Source: Verminephrobacter eiseniae EF01-2 (GTDB taxonomy: Bacteria; Pseudomonadota; Gammaproteobacteria; Burkholderiales; Burkholderiaceae_C). Taken from it: DNA of 64,000 bases. The notes under the pieces were generated by a model. It did not search any database, was not told where the DNA came from, and saw only the letters and a list, made by a program, of their open reading frames with translations. The stretch lies in contig NC_008786.1 in the NCBI RefSeq assembly GCF_000015565.1, positions 5,134,501 to 5,198,500 of the forward strand, read 5' to 3'. This document shows, in pieces, positions 8,532 through 17,787 of this stretch. Positions within the stretch are counted from its first letter, which is position 1. Each line of letters opens with the position of its first letter. A program made the position numbers and the translations under genes.

Positions 8532-9074
8532 ATGCCAGGATTCGTTCCCGTTCGAGGTCTTCACCATTTCGCTTATCGCTGCCGTGACGCGGAGGAGACG
8601 CGGCAGTTCTATGAAGGAATTCTGGGGCTGCCTCTGGTTCACGTCGTTCGCGCGGAAGAGGTTCCGAGCACGGGGGAATACTGCCCCTATATGCACCTCT
8701 TCTTTGAAATGAAGGATGGCAGTTGCGTCGCGTTCTTCGATCTGGACGACGACACCGTTCCGTTGCCCTCCTCGAACACGCCGGTCTGGGCACAGCATCT
8801 GGCACTGCGAGTGGACTCGGTCGCTGCCGTTGAAGAGGCCAAACGCAAGTTGGAGCAAGCTGGAGTCAAGGTACTGGGGCCTGTGGATCACGATGGGTTC
8901 GTATGCTCAATCTACTTCTTCGACCCTAACGGTGTTCGCCTGGAGCTGACCACCGACACCGCTGACTCGACCGAGATGGCGCGTTACCGCCGCGAGGCCC
9001 GCCCGGGATGTGACGCGTGGACATTGGAGAAGTCGCTGCGGCGGGCGACGGGCCAAGGCTCGGTCTTGCGCTGA
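8532..9074 (+). CDS. VOC-family protein (glyoxalase/dioxygenase fold)
   Basis: A 180-residue vicinal-oxygen-chelate protein. The N-terminal GLHHFAYRCRDAEETRQFYEGILGLPLVH is the typical first beta-alpha-beta-beta-beta module with its metal-ligand His, and the second module holds HLALRVDSV and FFDPNGVRLELT, whose Glu is the usual last metal ligand. The fold covers glyoxalase I, extradiol dioxygenases and epimerases, so the reaction cannot be named. It is separated from livF by the MITE and followed within 13 bp by the hydrolase, with which it is probably co-transcribed. Confidence 0.82.
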   Translation: MPGFVPVRGLHHFAYRCRDAEETRQFYEGILGLPLVHVVRAEEVPSTGEYCPYMHLFFEMKDGSCVAFFDLDDDTVPLPSSNTPVWAQHLALRVDSVAAVEEAKRKLEQAGVKVLGPVDHDGFVCSIYFFDPNGVRLELTTDTADSTEMARYRREARPGCDAWTLEKSLRRATGQGSVLR

Positions 9075-9087
9075 AGGAGATATCACC

Positions 9088-10269
9088 ATGAAGCGCACAA
9101 TCACACCGGTCCACGAGGTCCAGACTGAATGGGTTCACCTGCACTACGCTGAGTCCAGCATCTTCAAGGAGGTTTACGGCTTTGTAGGGACACAGGGTAC
9201 GGTGAACCTGGAGGGGGTTCGTTACACCCCGGTGGGTCGCCCATCGAAGACATTGCTTGTGTTCATGCATCCCGCGTCGACCTTGCAATTGCTGCCCATG
9301 CCCCGCGAACTTGCTCGCCATGGGGCGCATGTGCTGTGCGCTGGCAGCCGATATCAACGCAATGACAGCGCGCTGATCATGGAAAACGTCGTAGTCGACC
9401 TTGGCGCGTACATACGCCATGCAAAGGAAGTCTGGAAGTACGAGAAGGTGGTGCTTGTTGGCTGGTCCGGTGGAGGATCGCTGTCATTGCTGTACCAGTC
9501 GCAAGCTGAAAATCCAACAATATCCACCACGCCCGCTGGAGACCCCTGCAGTATCAAGCAAGCCGGCCTGATGCCCGCCGATGCCTTCATTTTCCAGGCA
9601 GCACATACGGGAAGGGCCCGGATGCTCTCGGAATGGATCGACCCTTCGGTGTTGGATGAGAACGATCCGGATCGCATTGACCCTGGGCTGAACTTGTATG
9701 CGACGACATGCCGTCCGCCATACAGCGCCGACTTCCTCGCCGCGTTCCGTGCGGGCCAGCGAGCACGGCTGCGCCGACGCACCGCGTGGGTCAAGGAAAC
9801 CCTGGAAACACTCCGTCGCAAAGGTGGCCAGGAGGTAGAGCGCGGGTTTGTTACCCATCGAACCATGGCGGATCCACGCTTTCTCGACCCGACCATCGAG
9901 CCCAATGATCGTCCGATCGGGCGGTGCTTCATGGGTATTCCCGAAACGGTGAACAACGGCCCCGTGGGCATTGCGCGCTTTTCCACGCTGCGCGCCTGGT
10001 TGTCCCAATGGTCGCCGGATGACAGCAACGCAGATGGCGTAACCTGTGCGAAGTCTCTCACTGTTCCGTTCCTGGCCATCGAGCACAGTGCCGATGACGC
10101 CGTGCCACAGTCCCATGTGCGCCAGGTATTCGAGGCTGCGAGCGCGACCGACAAGTCCATGACGGTGCTTCAGGGGGCGACGCACTACTTCCTCGGACAG
10201 CCGGAGATGTTGCAGCAAGCGGCAACGATCTGCCTCGACTGGCTCGCAGAGCGAGGACTGCACGATTGA
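9088..10269 (+). CDS. Alpha/beta-hydrolase-fold protein
   Basis: A 393-residue protein with the nucleophile elbow GWSGGG (Ser127) after KVVLVGWSGGGSLSLL, a late HYFLGQPE segment that can provide the catalytic His, and AIEHSADDAVP that can provide the acid. The start ATG 9088 follows AAGGAGATATCACC. The middle part (residues 150-300) is a long cap-like insertion. Likely an esterase, lactonase or C-C hydrolase acting on an intermediate of this cluster. The substrate is unknown. Confidence 0.8.
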   Translation: MKRTITPVHEVQTEWVHLHYAESSIFKEVYGFVGTQGTVNLEGVRYTPVGRPSKTLLVFMHPASTLQLLPMPRELARHGAHVLCAGSRYQRNDSALIMENVVVDLGAYIRHAKEVWKYEKVVLVGWSGGGSLSLLYQSQAENPTISTTPAGDPCSIKQAGLMPADAFIFQAAHTGRARMLSEWIDPSVLDENDPDRIDPGLNLYATTCRPPYSADFLAAFRAGQRARLRRRTAWVKETLETLRRKGGQEVERGFVTHRTMADPRFLDPTIEPNDRPIGRCFMGIPETVNNGPVGIARFSTLRAWLSQWSPDDSNADGVTCAKSLTVPFLAIEHSADDAVPQSHVRQVFEAASATDKSMTVLQGATHYFLGQPEMLQQAATICLDWLAERGLHD

Positions 10270-10279
10270 TGCGTGAACC

Positions 10280-10301
10280 GGCCCTCGAACGGTCGAGGGC
10301 C
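10280..10301 (+). terminator. Perfect hairpin between hydrolase and leuC-like genes
   Basis: GGCCCTCGA and TCGAGGGCC pair perfectly over 9 bp around the loop ACGG. No T-run follows, so it may act as an mRNA stabiliser or weak terminator instead of a classic intrinsic terminator. It lies 10 bp after the hydrolase stop and 29 bp before leuC. Confidence 0.45.
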
Positions 10302-10330
10302 GCCACCGTTCTACAAAGAGCAGATTCAAG

Positions 10331-11737
10331 ATGAACCAGCGCACCTTGTTCGACAAGATCTGGGACGAGCACGTGGTGGATGTGGGGGCGGACGGAACAA
10401 CCTTGCTCTACGTGGATCGTCATTTTCTGCACGAAGTGACGAGTCCGCAGGCGTTCCGCGGCCTGCAGCTAGCGGGCCGCAGGCCATGGCGCAGCGATGC
10501 CAACCTTGCCATGCCGGACCACAACGTTCCCACGAAGGATCGCGCTGCGCATCTCGACGATGCCCTTGCGCGTGCGCAGATCGAAGCACTGGATCGGAAC
10601 TGCGCCGAATTCGCAGTGCCGTTGTTCCGGTTGTCCGATCCCAGGCAGGGCATCGTGCACGTGTCCGGACCCGAACAAGGCGCGTCATTGCCGGGGAGCG
10701 TGATCGTTTGCGGCGACAGCCATACCAGCACGCATGGCGCGCTGGCCACCATCGCCCACGGCATCGGAACCTCCGAAGTGGAGCATGTGCTGGCGACGCA
10801 GACCCTGCTGGCACGCAAGCCAGCCCGCATGCGGGTCAACTTCCACGGTGTTGCGGGAGCGGGTGTCAGCGCCAAGGACATGGCGCTGGCCATGATCGCG
10901 AAGGTCGGCGCCGCTGGCGCGCAAGGCTACGCCATCGAGTACGCCGGAGAAGCCGTTCGCTGCTTGTCTGTAGAAGCCCGAATGACACTGTGCAACATGT
11001 CAATCGAGGCTGGTGCCCGGTGTGGCATGGTCGCTGTCGACGACAAGACAATCGAGTATCTGCGAGGGCGTCCGATGGCGCCTCGTGGCGAAAGCTGGGA
11101 TCTGGCCGTGCGCACCTGGCGTGCCTTGGTCTCGGACCATGACGCGCAGTTCGATGTCGAGATCGAGATCGACGTGGGCATGCTTGGCCCTCTCGTGACC
11201 TGGGGGACATCGCCGGACATGGTGATCTCCGTCGACGAAAAAATCCCTGACCCCGCGGCGGAGAAGGACGGTACACGACGGGCGGGGATGGAGCGGGCAT
11301 TGCGCTACATGGACCTTGCCCCAGGCACGCCGATCACCGATGTTCGCCTGGACAGAATATTCATCGGCTCGTGCACGAACTCCCGCCTGGAAGACTTGCG
11401 GGCCGCTGCCGAGGTTATCCGGGGAAAGCACGTTGCGGCCTCGATCCGCCAGGCGCTGGTGGTCCCAGGGTCGGGGCTCGTGAAGCAACAAGCCGAGAAC
11501 GAGGGCCTGCACCAGCTCTTCATCGATGCAGGCTTTGAATGGCGCGATGCCGGATGCTCGATGTGCGTGGGCATGAATGCAGATCACCTGCTGTCCGGAG
11601 AGCGCTGCGCATCGACCTCCAACCGAAATTTTGAGGATCGGCAGGGTGTCGGAGGTCGGACTCACCTGGTTAGTCCGGCGATGGCAGCCGCGGCAGCGAT
11701 TGCGGGCCACTTCGTCGACATCCGGCGATCGTCATGA
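10331..11737 (+). CDS. LeuC-like dehydratase, large subunit (aconitase superfamily)
   Basis: A 468-residue [4Fe-4S] hydro-lyase. The start [16 protein letters not shown] and the motifs [28 protein letters not shown] (Cys348) and [10 protein letters not shown] (Cys409, Cys412) are the LeuC hallmarks, and the three Cys bind the cluster. With the LeuD-like protein at 13965-14606 it would isomerise or dehydrate a 2-hydroxy- or 3-hydroxy-dicarboxylate. The two subunits are split by two other enzymes, and no leuB or leuA is present. A catabolic role, as for dimethylmalate- or citramalate-type dehydratases, is therefore as likely as leucine synthesis. Confidence 0.88.
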   Translation: MNQRTLFDKIWDEHVVDVGADGTTLLYVDRHFLHEVTSPQAFRGLQLAGRRPWRSDANLAMPDHNVPTKDRAAHLDDALARAQIEALDRNCAEFAVPLFRLSDPRQGIVHVSGPEQGASLPGSVIVCGDSHTSTHGALATIAHGIGTSEVEHVLATQTLLARKPARMRVNFHGVAGAGVSAKDMALAMIAKVGAAGAQGYAIEYAGEAVRCLSVEARMTLCNMSIEAGARCGMVAVDDKTIEYLRGRPMAPRGESWDLAVRTWRALVSDHDAQFDVEIEIDVGMLGPLVTWGTSPDMVISVDEKIPDPAAEKDGTRRAGMERALRYMDLAPGTPITDVRLDRIFIGSCTNSRLEDLRAAAEVIRGKHVAASIRQALVVPGSGLVKQQAENEGLHQLFIDAGFEWRDAGCSMCVGMNADHLLSGERCASTSNRNFEDRQGVGGRTHLVSPAMAAAAAIAGHFVDIRRSS

Positions 11738-11853
11738 GTCCTGCTCCCGCGAATTCCGAAGCCATGTCAGTGGTCCTTCTGTCGTTTGCGAAGTGGTTCG
11801 CCTGGCGACATCGCTGACGTTTTTATTCGATTCCTTCACACACTCAAACTTCT

Positions 11854-13023
11854 ATGCGTATCGTAGACATTCGTGAAATCTCCGTTCCTCTCAAAGGGAA
11901 CGTATCCAACGCGCTCGTCAATTTTTCAGAGCACACTGTTTCTCTGGTTGCTGTTTTCAGCGATGTAGTTCGCAACGGAAAACCGGTGGTTGGCGTGGCC
12001 TTCAACTCGATCGGCCGCTTTGCGCAACATGGATTACTTCATGAGCGGTTCATCCCGCGCATTTTGAAGTGCACGCCCGAATCGCTGCTCGAGAGCGACG
12101 GGAGAACGTTCTCTGCAAAGGCGATTTTCCGAGCCGCCATGACGAACGAGAAACCGGGCGGACATGGAGATCGCGCCACCGCGGTCGCGGCGCTCGAACT
12201 CGCCATCTGGGACCTCAATGCAAAGCTCGCCGATGAACCCGCGTATGTGACGATTGCACGCGCAGCTGGGCGGCCTGCACAAACAAGGGCAAAGCCTGTC
12301 TATGCGGCTGGTGGGTATTACTACCCGGAAGATTCCTCGAATCGCTTGCGCAGTGAGCTTCAGGCGTACCGCGACCTTGGTTTTGTCGACTTCAAGATCA
12401 AGATCGGTGGCGCCTCGCTCGAGGAGGATCTCAAACGCATCCACATGGCCCTCGAAATCAGTGAGGGAGGAGAGCACCTCGCCGTCGATGCCAATGGCCG
12501 TTTCGATCTGCAAACTGCACTCGCCTATGCCGATGCTATCGCGCCGCTGGCGCTGCGGTGGTACGAGGAAGTGGGTGACCCGCTGGATTTCCGACTCAAC
12601 GCGGAAATCGCCAGCCGTTATCGAGGCGCTATCGCTACCGGGGAAAATTTGTTCTCGACGATCGACACCGTCAATCTGATGCGCTTCGGCGGCATGCGTC
12701 CAGGACTCGACGTGTTCCAGATGGAGGCAGGCCTGAGCTACGGTCTCACGGAGTACATGGCAACGCTGAAGGAACTCGAAGCCCATGGCTTTTCTCGTGA
12801 GCAGGTTCAGCCGCATGGGGGGCATCTGATCAACCTCCACATCGCAACCGGACTGGGATTGGGCGGGTGCGAGGTCTATCCGGGTGTGTTCCAGCCGTTC
12901 GGCGGTTACTCGGCGGCCTGCATGGTGTCGGAAGGCTATGCCATGCCGACTCAGGCACCAGGCTTCGGCCTGGAGGAGAAGCCCGGGTTGAGCGAGGCCA
13001 TCGCTGAACTGATCAAGAGGTGA
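11854..13023 (+). CDS. tarD: Enolase-superfamily dehydratase, D(-)-tartrate dehydratase-like
   Basis: A 389-residue mandelate-racemase-type enzyme. Long blocks recall the characterised Bradyrhizobium D-tartrate dehydratase: NEKPGGHGDRA, VYAAGGYYYP, VDANGRF, WYEEVGDPLD, TGENLFS and QPHGGH. Catalytic residues visible are Lys181 and Lys183 (KIKIGG), metal ligands Asp212 (DANGR) and Glu238 (YEEVGDP), and His321 (PHGGH). The family converts D-tartrate to oxaloacetate. The position inside a LeuC/LeuD/PanE cluster suggests use of a hydroxy-dicarboxylic acid. It starts 116 bp after leuC without a strong ribosome-binding site. The substrate could still be a related diacid. Confidence 0.8.
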   Translation: MRIVDIREISVPLKGNVSNALVNFSEHTVSLVAVFSDVVRNGKPVVGVAFNSIGRFAQHGLLHERFIPRILKCTPESLLESDGRTFSAKAIFRAAMTNEKPGGHGDRATAVAALELAIWDLNAKLADEPAYVTIARAAGRPAQTRAKPVYAAGGYYYPEDSSNRLRSELQAYRDLGFVDFKIKIGGASLEEDLKRIHMALEISEGGEHLAVDANGRFDLQTALAYADAIAPLALRWYEEVGDPLDFRLNAEIASRYRGAIATGENLFSTIDTVNLMRFGGMRPGLDVFQMEAGLSYGLTEYMATLKELEAHGFSREQVQPHGGHLINLHIATGLGLGGCEVYPGVFQPFGGYSAACMVSEGYAMPTQAPGFGLEEKPGLSEAIAELIKR

Positions 13024-13036
13024 GGGGCAAGTCGTT

Positions 13037-13957
13037 ATGAAAATCGCAATTGTGGGCTGCGGGGCGATGGGTTCCGTCTATGCGGGATTGCTGGCGTCCG
13101 CAGGGAACTCGTTATGGATCGTGGATCGCTGGAAGGCACACGTGGAGGCGATCAACAGTCGGGGGTTGCGACTGGAAGGACCGCAGCGTGATCTCACGGC
13201 CTTCGCACACGCGTCGACGACAGCGCCTGACGAGCCGATGGACTTGGTCATCATCGCAGTCAAGGCCTCCGACGTGGAAACTGGCGCTCAGCAAACGCTG
13301 TCAATGATCGGCCCCGAAACCATTGTCTTGACGATCCAGAACGGCCTTGGCAGCGCTGATGCTGTGGCGCAAGTGGTGGGTGTTGACCGGCTTGCTGTCG
13401 GCATCGCCAGCGGATTTGGGGCATCCCTGAAAGGGCCGGGGCACGCTCACCACAACGCGATGCAGGCGCTGCGCTTCGGTGCCTACTCAAGTCTTCCGTA
13501 TGAGCGGGTCGTTGCCGTGGCCCGCGTATGGGAAAGTGCGGGATTCGATGCGAAAGCAATCCGTGATATCGCTGTGATGCAGTGGGAGAAGCTCATCTGC
13601 AACGTCGCATACAGCGCGCCCTGTGCGTTGACGGGCATGACGGTCGGGGAGGTCATGAATGACCCGTGCATGGGGCCGGTGAGTCAGGCCGCGGCGACTG
13701 AGGCGTGGAGCGTCGCCAGGGCGCTGGGAATTCAGATCGATGTGGACGACCCCGTGGCGCATGTCAGGGCGTTCGGGGCACGGATGCCGGCCGCGAAGCC
13801 CTCGGCATTGCTGGATCACGAGGCGGGGCGCATCAGTGAAATCGACGTCATCAATGGAGCCGTGCCGACGCAGGGCAACAAGCTGGGCATTGCGACGCCT
13901 GTCAACAGCACATTGACGCAGTTGGTGAGGGTCAAGGAACGTCAGTTTCGAAAGTAG
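13037..13957 (+). CDS. Ketopantoate reductase family oxidoreductase (PanE/ApbA-like)
   Basis: A 306-residue NAD(P)H enzyme. The Rossmann start MKIAIVGCGAMGSVYAGLLASAGNSLWIVD, the ILTIQNGLG-like VLTIQNGLGSAD motif, the catalytic Lys in QWEKLICNVAYSAPCALTG, and the C-terminal helical SALLDHEAGRISEIDVINGAV with its conserved Glu and Asn all fit the PanE family. In a catabolic cluster it more probably reduces or oxidises a 2-keto/2-hydroxy acid made by the neighbouring dehydratases than ketopantoate. It lies 13 bp after tarD and 7 bp before leuD. Confidence 0.85.
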   Translation: MKIAIVGCGAMGSVYAGLLASAGNSLWIVDRWKAHVEAINSRGLRLEGPQRDLTAFAHASTTAPDEPMDLVIIAVKASDVETGAQQTLSMIGPETIVLTIQNGLGSADAVAQVVGVDRLAVGIASGFGASLKGPGHAHHNAMQALRFGAYSSLPYERVVAVARVWESAGFDAKAIRDIAVMQWEKLICNVAYSAPCALTGMTVGEVMNDPCMGPVSQAAATEAWSVARALGIQIDVDDPVAHVRAFGARMPAAKPSALLDHEAGRISEIDVINGAVPTQGNKLGIATPVNSTLTQLVRVKERQFRK

Positions 13958-13964
13958 CGCACCT

Positions 13965-14606
13965 ATGAAGTCCTTCGTCCTTCACCGAGGTCTCGCGGTC
14001 CCGATGGCACGAGCCAACATCGACACGGATGCGATTCTTCCGAAGCAATTCATGAAGTCGATTGAGCGCACAGGCTTCGGAGTTCACCTGTTCGATGGTT
14101 TTCGATACCTCGATGCTGGCTCGCTTGGCATGGACTGCAGTCGCCGTCCTGAGAATCCCGATTTCATCCTTAACTGGCCTCGTTATCGCGAGGCGTCAAT
14201 TTTGCTCGCGGGGGCCAACTTCGGTTGCGGGTCCAGTCGCGAGCACGCGCCATGGGCTATCGAGCAATACGGATTCCGTGTGCTGATTGCTTCGAGTTTT
14301 GCTGACATCTTCCGCGACAACTGCTTCAAAAATGGACTCTTGCCAATCGTCCTTGCTAGCGAAACGATGGACAGACTTTTCGATGAGGTGAGCCACCAAG
14401 TCGGCTTCGAACTCGAAGTCGATCTCCCACGGCAGACGATCTCCTGTCCTGCGGGATGGTGCATTGAGTTCGAAATGGACTCCATCCGCAAAGCGCATCT
14501 CCTGGAGGGAATCGATGAAATCGGATCCACCTTGTCGCTCTCGAAAAAAATAGGCGACTTCGAACGTGCTCGGCGCCAGTCGCATCCTTGGTTCTTTGGT
14601 GCATGA
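13965..14606 (+). CDS. leuD: LeuD-like dehydratase, small subunit
   Basis: A 213-residue swivelling-domain subunit. It carries NIDTDAILPKQFMKSIERTGFG, AGANFGCGSSREHAPWAI (the substrate-recognition loop) and SSFADIFRDNCFKNGLLPI, all standard for LeuD. It should pair with the LeuC-like protein at 10331-11737. The gap of over 2 kb between subunits is unusual, since leuC and leuD normally adjoin. The C-terminal SHPWFFGA is also usual for LeuD (RPWL). The gene name marks the family, not proven leucine synthesis. Confidence 0.88.
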   Translation: MKSFVLHRGLAVPMARANIDTDAILPKQFMKSIERTGFGVHLFDGFRYLDAGSLGMDCSRRPENPDFILNWPRYREASILLAGANFGCGSSREHAPWAIEQYGFRVLIASSFADIFRDNCFKNGLLPIVLASETMDRLFDEVSHQVGFELEVDLPRQTISCPAGWCIEFEMDSIRKAHLLEGIDEIGSTLSLSKKIGDFERARRQSHPWFFGA

Positions 14607-14666
14607 GGTCCATACAGCCGAATCGTTGCCAGATATGAATAACTTCCTACGTATAGAACGCTACAC

Positions 14667-15471
14667 ATGATGAATCAAGAAAAATTCTTAACGGCGCGAC
14701 GGCGGATACAAGTGGTGGTGCTGGCAGTGGCGGGCGCTGTTGCCGCCGTGGCGGCTAGCGCCAACGAATTTCCATCACGTCCGATCAAACTGGTGGTGCC
14801 ATATCCGGCAGGCGGCACGCTGGATATCGTGGGCCGCAACATCGCCAAAATGGCCGAGGCTTCGTTGGGGGAGCCCATCGTCGCAGACAACGTGCCTGGT
14901 GCCTCTGGCGTGATCGCACATTCACAGATCGCCCGCGCGCCCGCTGACGGCTACACGATTGGCATCTCCGGCTTGTCACCACTTGTGCTGGCGCCGCACC
15001 AATACAAGAATCTGCCCTATAGCCCCCTGAAGGATCTTTCCTATGTGGCATGCTTTGGCGAGACACCGTTGGTGCTAAATGTCGCAATCTCGTTGCCAGT
15101 CAAGACGGTTCAGGAACTGGTGGCGTATGCCAAGGCCAACCCGGGAAAACTCAACTATGGCTCTGCGGGCATTGGCAATGCGTCGTATCTTGCCGCAGCG
15201 TTGTTCGCCCGCCAAGCGGGTATCGAGATCAGCCATGTGCCCTACAAAGGTAACGCACCGGCCATGATCGATCTGGTCGGAGGACAGATTCCGATTCTGT
15301 TCGATCCTCCGCAAACCACATTGCCTCAGGCCGCTACTGGCAAGGTGCGGCCACTGGCAGTCACCAGCAGCCAGCGCTTTCCCGGACTGCCGACGCTGCC
15401 GACGATCGCCGAAGCGGGATGGGCCAACTACGAGTTTTCGATTTGGTATGCCCTGGTCGCGCCTGCAGGCG
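14667..15471 (+). pseudogene. Bug-type (TctC-like) receptor, C-terminally truncated
   Basis: A periplasmic receptor of the tripartite tricarboxylate transporter family. After a signal peptide (about residues 1-33) come FPSRPIKLVVPYPAGGTLDIVGR, ADNVPGASGVIAHSQIARAPADGYT and VPYKGNAPAMIDLVGGQI, which are the ligand-binding loops of Bug proteins. At about residue 268 the frame runs into an IS3 remnant, losing roughly 55 residues of the usual 325. It is last in the diacid cluster, so it may have been the receptor for that substrate. No TctA/TctB membrane genes are visible. Confidence 0.87.
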
Positions 15472-15847
15472 TGACCCTGCCCCCGAAAAACGTATCCCTT
15501 GCTGAGTGGTTCAATGCAAGCAAGGAAAACGGAAATGACGAAGACAGTGCGGGCGCGCTACACGCTGGAATTCAAGCAGCCGCAAGGGCAACTGCTGGGA
15601 CAACGCCTGCAGCGAGACCCTGTTCGGTTCGTTGAAGGTGGAGCGACTGCATGGGCAGCGCTTCGTGACGCGGCGCCAGGCCAAGGACGAGGTCATCGCC
15701 TGGGTACTCTGGTACAACCGCACCCGGCTGCACTCCACGCTGGCGTACGTCAGCCCGGTGCGGTTCGAGCAAGACTGGCATGCGGCTCAGGCCAAGCAAG
15801 CCAATTCGTGACTCCGCTATGGGGTACGGATTCCAGGGGCAAGGTCA
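15472..15847 (+). mobile_element. IS3-family element, internally deleted (376 bp)
   Basis: Both ends match the complete copies at 35445-36730 and 62201-63486: left TGACCCTGCCCCCGAAAA, right ...CCAGGGGCAAGGTCA. About 910 bp are missing. The first codons of orfA (MTKTVRARYTLEFKQ) are joined to the end of orfB at a 2-bp microhomology near 15579. The 3-bp flanks are GCG and GGC, not a target duplication, so the DNA on one side has been replaced. It separates the cut Bug gene from a cut Cap15-like gene. Confidence 0.9.
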
Positions 15848-16191
15848 GGCAGACCTACCTAACCTTGTCCATCAAGTCGTACACGTCTGCTTTACCAGGT
15901 GAATCCATCCTCGAAACGCTCCATGCGCATCCGGTGACCGGAGATGCGAACCTCCGCTACGCCTATCAGATGACCAGAAGGGCTAACGCAGAGAACAAGG
16001 CTACCCTTGGCTACGGGGATTTAGTGCTCGGGGGCGAAGACAAGGAACTCTTAGGTAACTACTGGACGAACTCGCCGTCCACTGGCCGTATAAGCCTCAC
16101 CTTGCTGACACGGGATTGCGACGACATTCGCTCGTTCACGGATGCTCTGAGGGACAAAGCACGCCTTGAGTCAAAGTCGGCTTCTGTGTAA
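15848..16191 (+). pseudogene. Cap15-like CBASS effector, C-terminal beta-barrel fragment (tentative)
   Basis: About 113 residues follow directly from the IS3 edge to a TAA. The pattern YLTLSIKSYTS...SILETL...GDANLRYAYQM...ATLGYGDLVLGGEDKELLGNYWTNSPSTGRISLTLL resembles the beta-rich end of the two-TM Cap15 (S-2TM-beta) effector: a run of strands, a short 'L.Y.Y' strand, then 'L.G.YWT....G.I.L'. The two N-terminal membrane helices would have been removed by the IS. It is convergent with the CD-NTase at 16329-17735. If the assignment holds, this CD-NTase has lost its effector. The match is from memory and needs a profile search; an unrelated protein is possible. Confidence 0.45.
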
Positions 16192-16328
16192 GAGCAGGGC
16201 TGGTTTGATGTCCTTCCCGGGTAGTTACCTGAGTCGCCTGAGTCTGACAATGTGCTGCAGGCGCAACTCCTTGGTGAGGCTGTTCACACCGTGCCAACGA
16301 CACCCTCTCACCGTGCGAACTCGAGGTG

Positions 16329-17735
16329 TCACCGGCGTCGGCGGAAAAGGCTCCGGAGCTTTGTATAGGGAGGTCTCGGAGGATTGCGTGCCACATGCTG
16401 AACGTCGCGAATGGTGACAGGCACACGCCGAACTGCGTAAACCTGCCCGTTCAAGCGAACGACGCAGTCCATGAAGTGCCGCCCCACGTAAGCGGTGTGC
16501 TCCTCAACGCTGAGAAGACGCATTCCAACACGTCGGTGTCCCAAGTCGCTCCGCTGGTCGGCTTCTTGGCCCTCATTGCGGACAGTCCACTCTACCGTCG
16601 CAAACTCCGGGACCACATGCGGGTTGACAATGGCGAATGAGAGCATGCAGTCCTTTGCCACGCCTGGCACCTCATTGCGATACGTTGCTACGGGGCGAGG
16701 AGGAGTCCCAGTGCACACCTTGACTTCAATCTCAGGCAACTGCATGACTGCTCGGCCGGAGCCTTCGTCGACTATCTCAACTTGGTCGGTCTCCGGCAGC
16801 GGCATAAGGAACGAGAATGCTTCCGACCAGATAAGCGCGGCCGATGCTTCATCTTTGGCGTCGCCAGCGCGCTCAGCAATGTCCTGTAACGCAGCAAGCC
16901 GGGGCAAGAATCCGTCCCATGCCTCCGCTGTCATTCGATTGAGGTCTTCGTTCTTGTCGACCGGGTTCTCGACCTTGCGGTCATCGAACAATCGGTCGTG
17001 CATCTTCTTGATGACTGCCAAGAGCGCATCGTCATCAGCCAAGCCGAGAAGGCGCTGCGCCCACAAGTCCTGATAGGCCTCAGTGGCAATGACGGTCAGG
17101 AAGATGGATGACGGCCGGGATCCAGGAGCATCGTCAAAGGAGACTGCTGCCCAGGCCTTGAGATACCGAACAAGCCGTCGAAGCTGGTCACGATCATCGC
17201 CGCTGACCGCTTCTTTGAACCACTTATAGAGTTTCTTCGGGTCACTGTGTTCCCACTTCCCAGATAAACAGGCCAAGCGTCGGACGTCAGAGTCTGTGTT
17301 GAGGTGGTAGACCGGCGTGTCAATGTGGAACTGTTGAATATATGAGGCACGGGAGCAGCGCTCCTTAGGCGGCACTTCCACCTTCTTCAGCTCTTCGCAC
17401 GCCTTCTCGTACTCAAGAAGCTCGGCTTGTACCCAGTCCCGGAGTTGCTTGGGCGTTGGTTCTGCGTCTTGGTCGTCGTTCCACTCGAAGTACAGGCCGA
17501 CGTCAACGTCATACTCTTCACCGAGGTGAACCGGCTTGATGAGCGTGGCGTACTTGTAGGAGCCCTGAAGCCACGTGGAGATGGTGTAGCCGTGCTTGGC
17601 AAGTGCCTGCTTCAAGTGGTCGGCGAGGTCGTTCCATTGCTGCTGCAGGAACTCTCGCTGCTCCGTCGTCGGGGTGACGCGTCCGATGAGCGTCTGGTCG
17701 GTATTTCCGTTGAACAGCTTCGAGGCTTGGCCCAT
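16329..17735 (-). CDS. CD-NTase (cGAS/DncV-like nucleotidyltransferase) with AGS-C-like domain
   Basis: A 468-residue second-messenger synthase. The nucleotidyltransferase core shows LQGSYKYATLIKP (Gly58-Ser59), EEYDVDVGLYF (Asp76, Asp78) and QFHIDTPVYHL (Asp139), the complete metal triad of CD-NTases; the helical YLKAWAAVSFDDAPGSRPSSIFLTVIATEA follows. From about residue 330 a beta-rich region with VRNEGQEA and HRRVGMRLLSVEEHTAYVGRHFMDCVV fits the AGS-C sensor domain seen fused to such enzymes. ATG 17735 is chosen because GAAGGAAGG lies just upstream; the frame runs further back into the previous gene. It is third in a leftward operon after CapH- and CapP-like genes, without an intact effector beside it. 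Confidence 0.82.
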   Translation of the reverse strand: MGQASKLFNGNTDQTLIGRVTPTTEQREFLQQQWNDLADHLKQALAKHGYTISTWLQGSYKYATLIKPVHLGEEYDVDVGLYFEWNDDQDAEPTPKQLRDWVQAELLEYEKACEELKKVEVPPKERCSRASYIQQFHIDTPVYHLNTDSDVRRLACLSGKWEHSDPKKLYKWFKEAVSGDDRDQLRRLVRYLKAWAAVSFDDAPGSRPSSIFLTVIATEAYQDLWAQRLLGLADDDALLAVIKKMHDRLFDDRKVENPVDKNEDLNRMTAEAWDGFLPRLAALQDIAERAGDAKDEASAALIWSEAFSFLMPLPETDQVEIVDEGSGRAVMQLPEIEVKVCTGTPPRPVATYRNEVPGVAKDCMLSFAIVNPHVVPEFATVEWTVRNEGQEADQRSDLGHRRVGMRLLSVEEHTAYVGRHFMDCVVRLNGQVYAVRRVPVTIRDVQHVARNPPRPPYTKLRSLFRRRR

Positions 17736-17787
17736 CAGCCTTCCTTCAATAGTTTGGGTTGTGGTTGTCGCCGTTGGCCATGCTTTA

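Noticed and set aside
15499..16191. A single 230-residue protein across the IS3 remnant
   Set aside because: The first two thirds are out-of-frame IS3 sequence; only the last 113 residues belong to an older gene. The joint is accidental.
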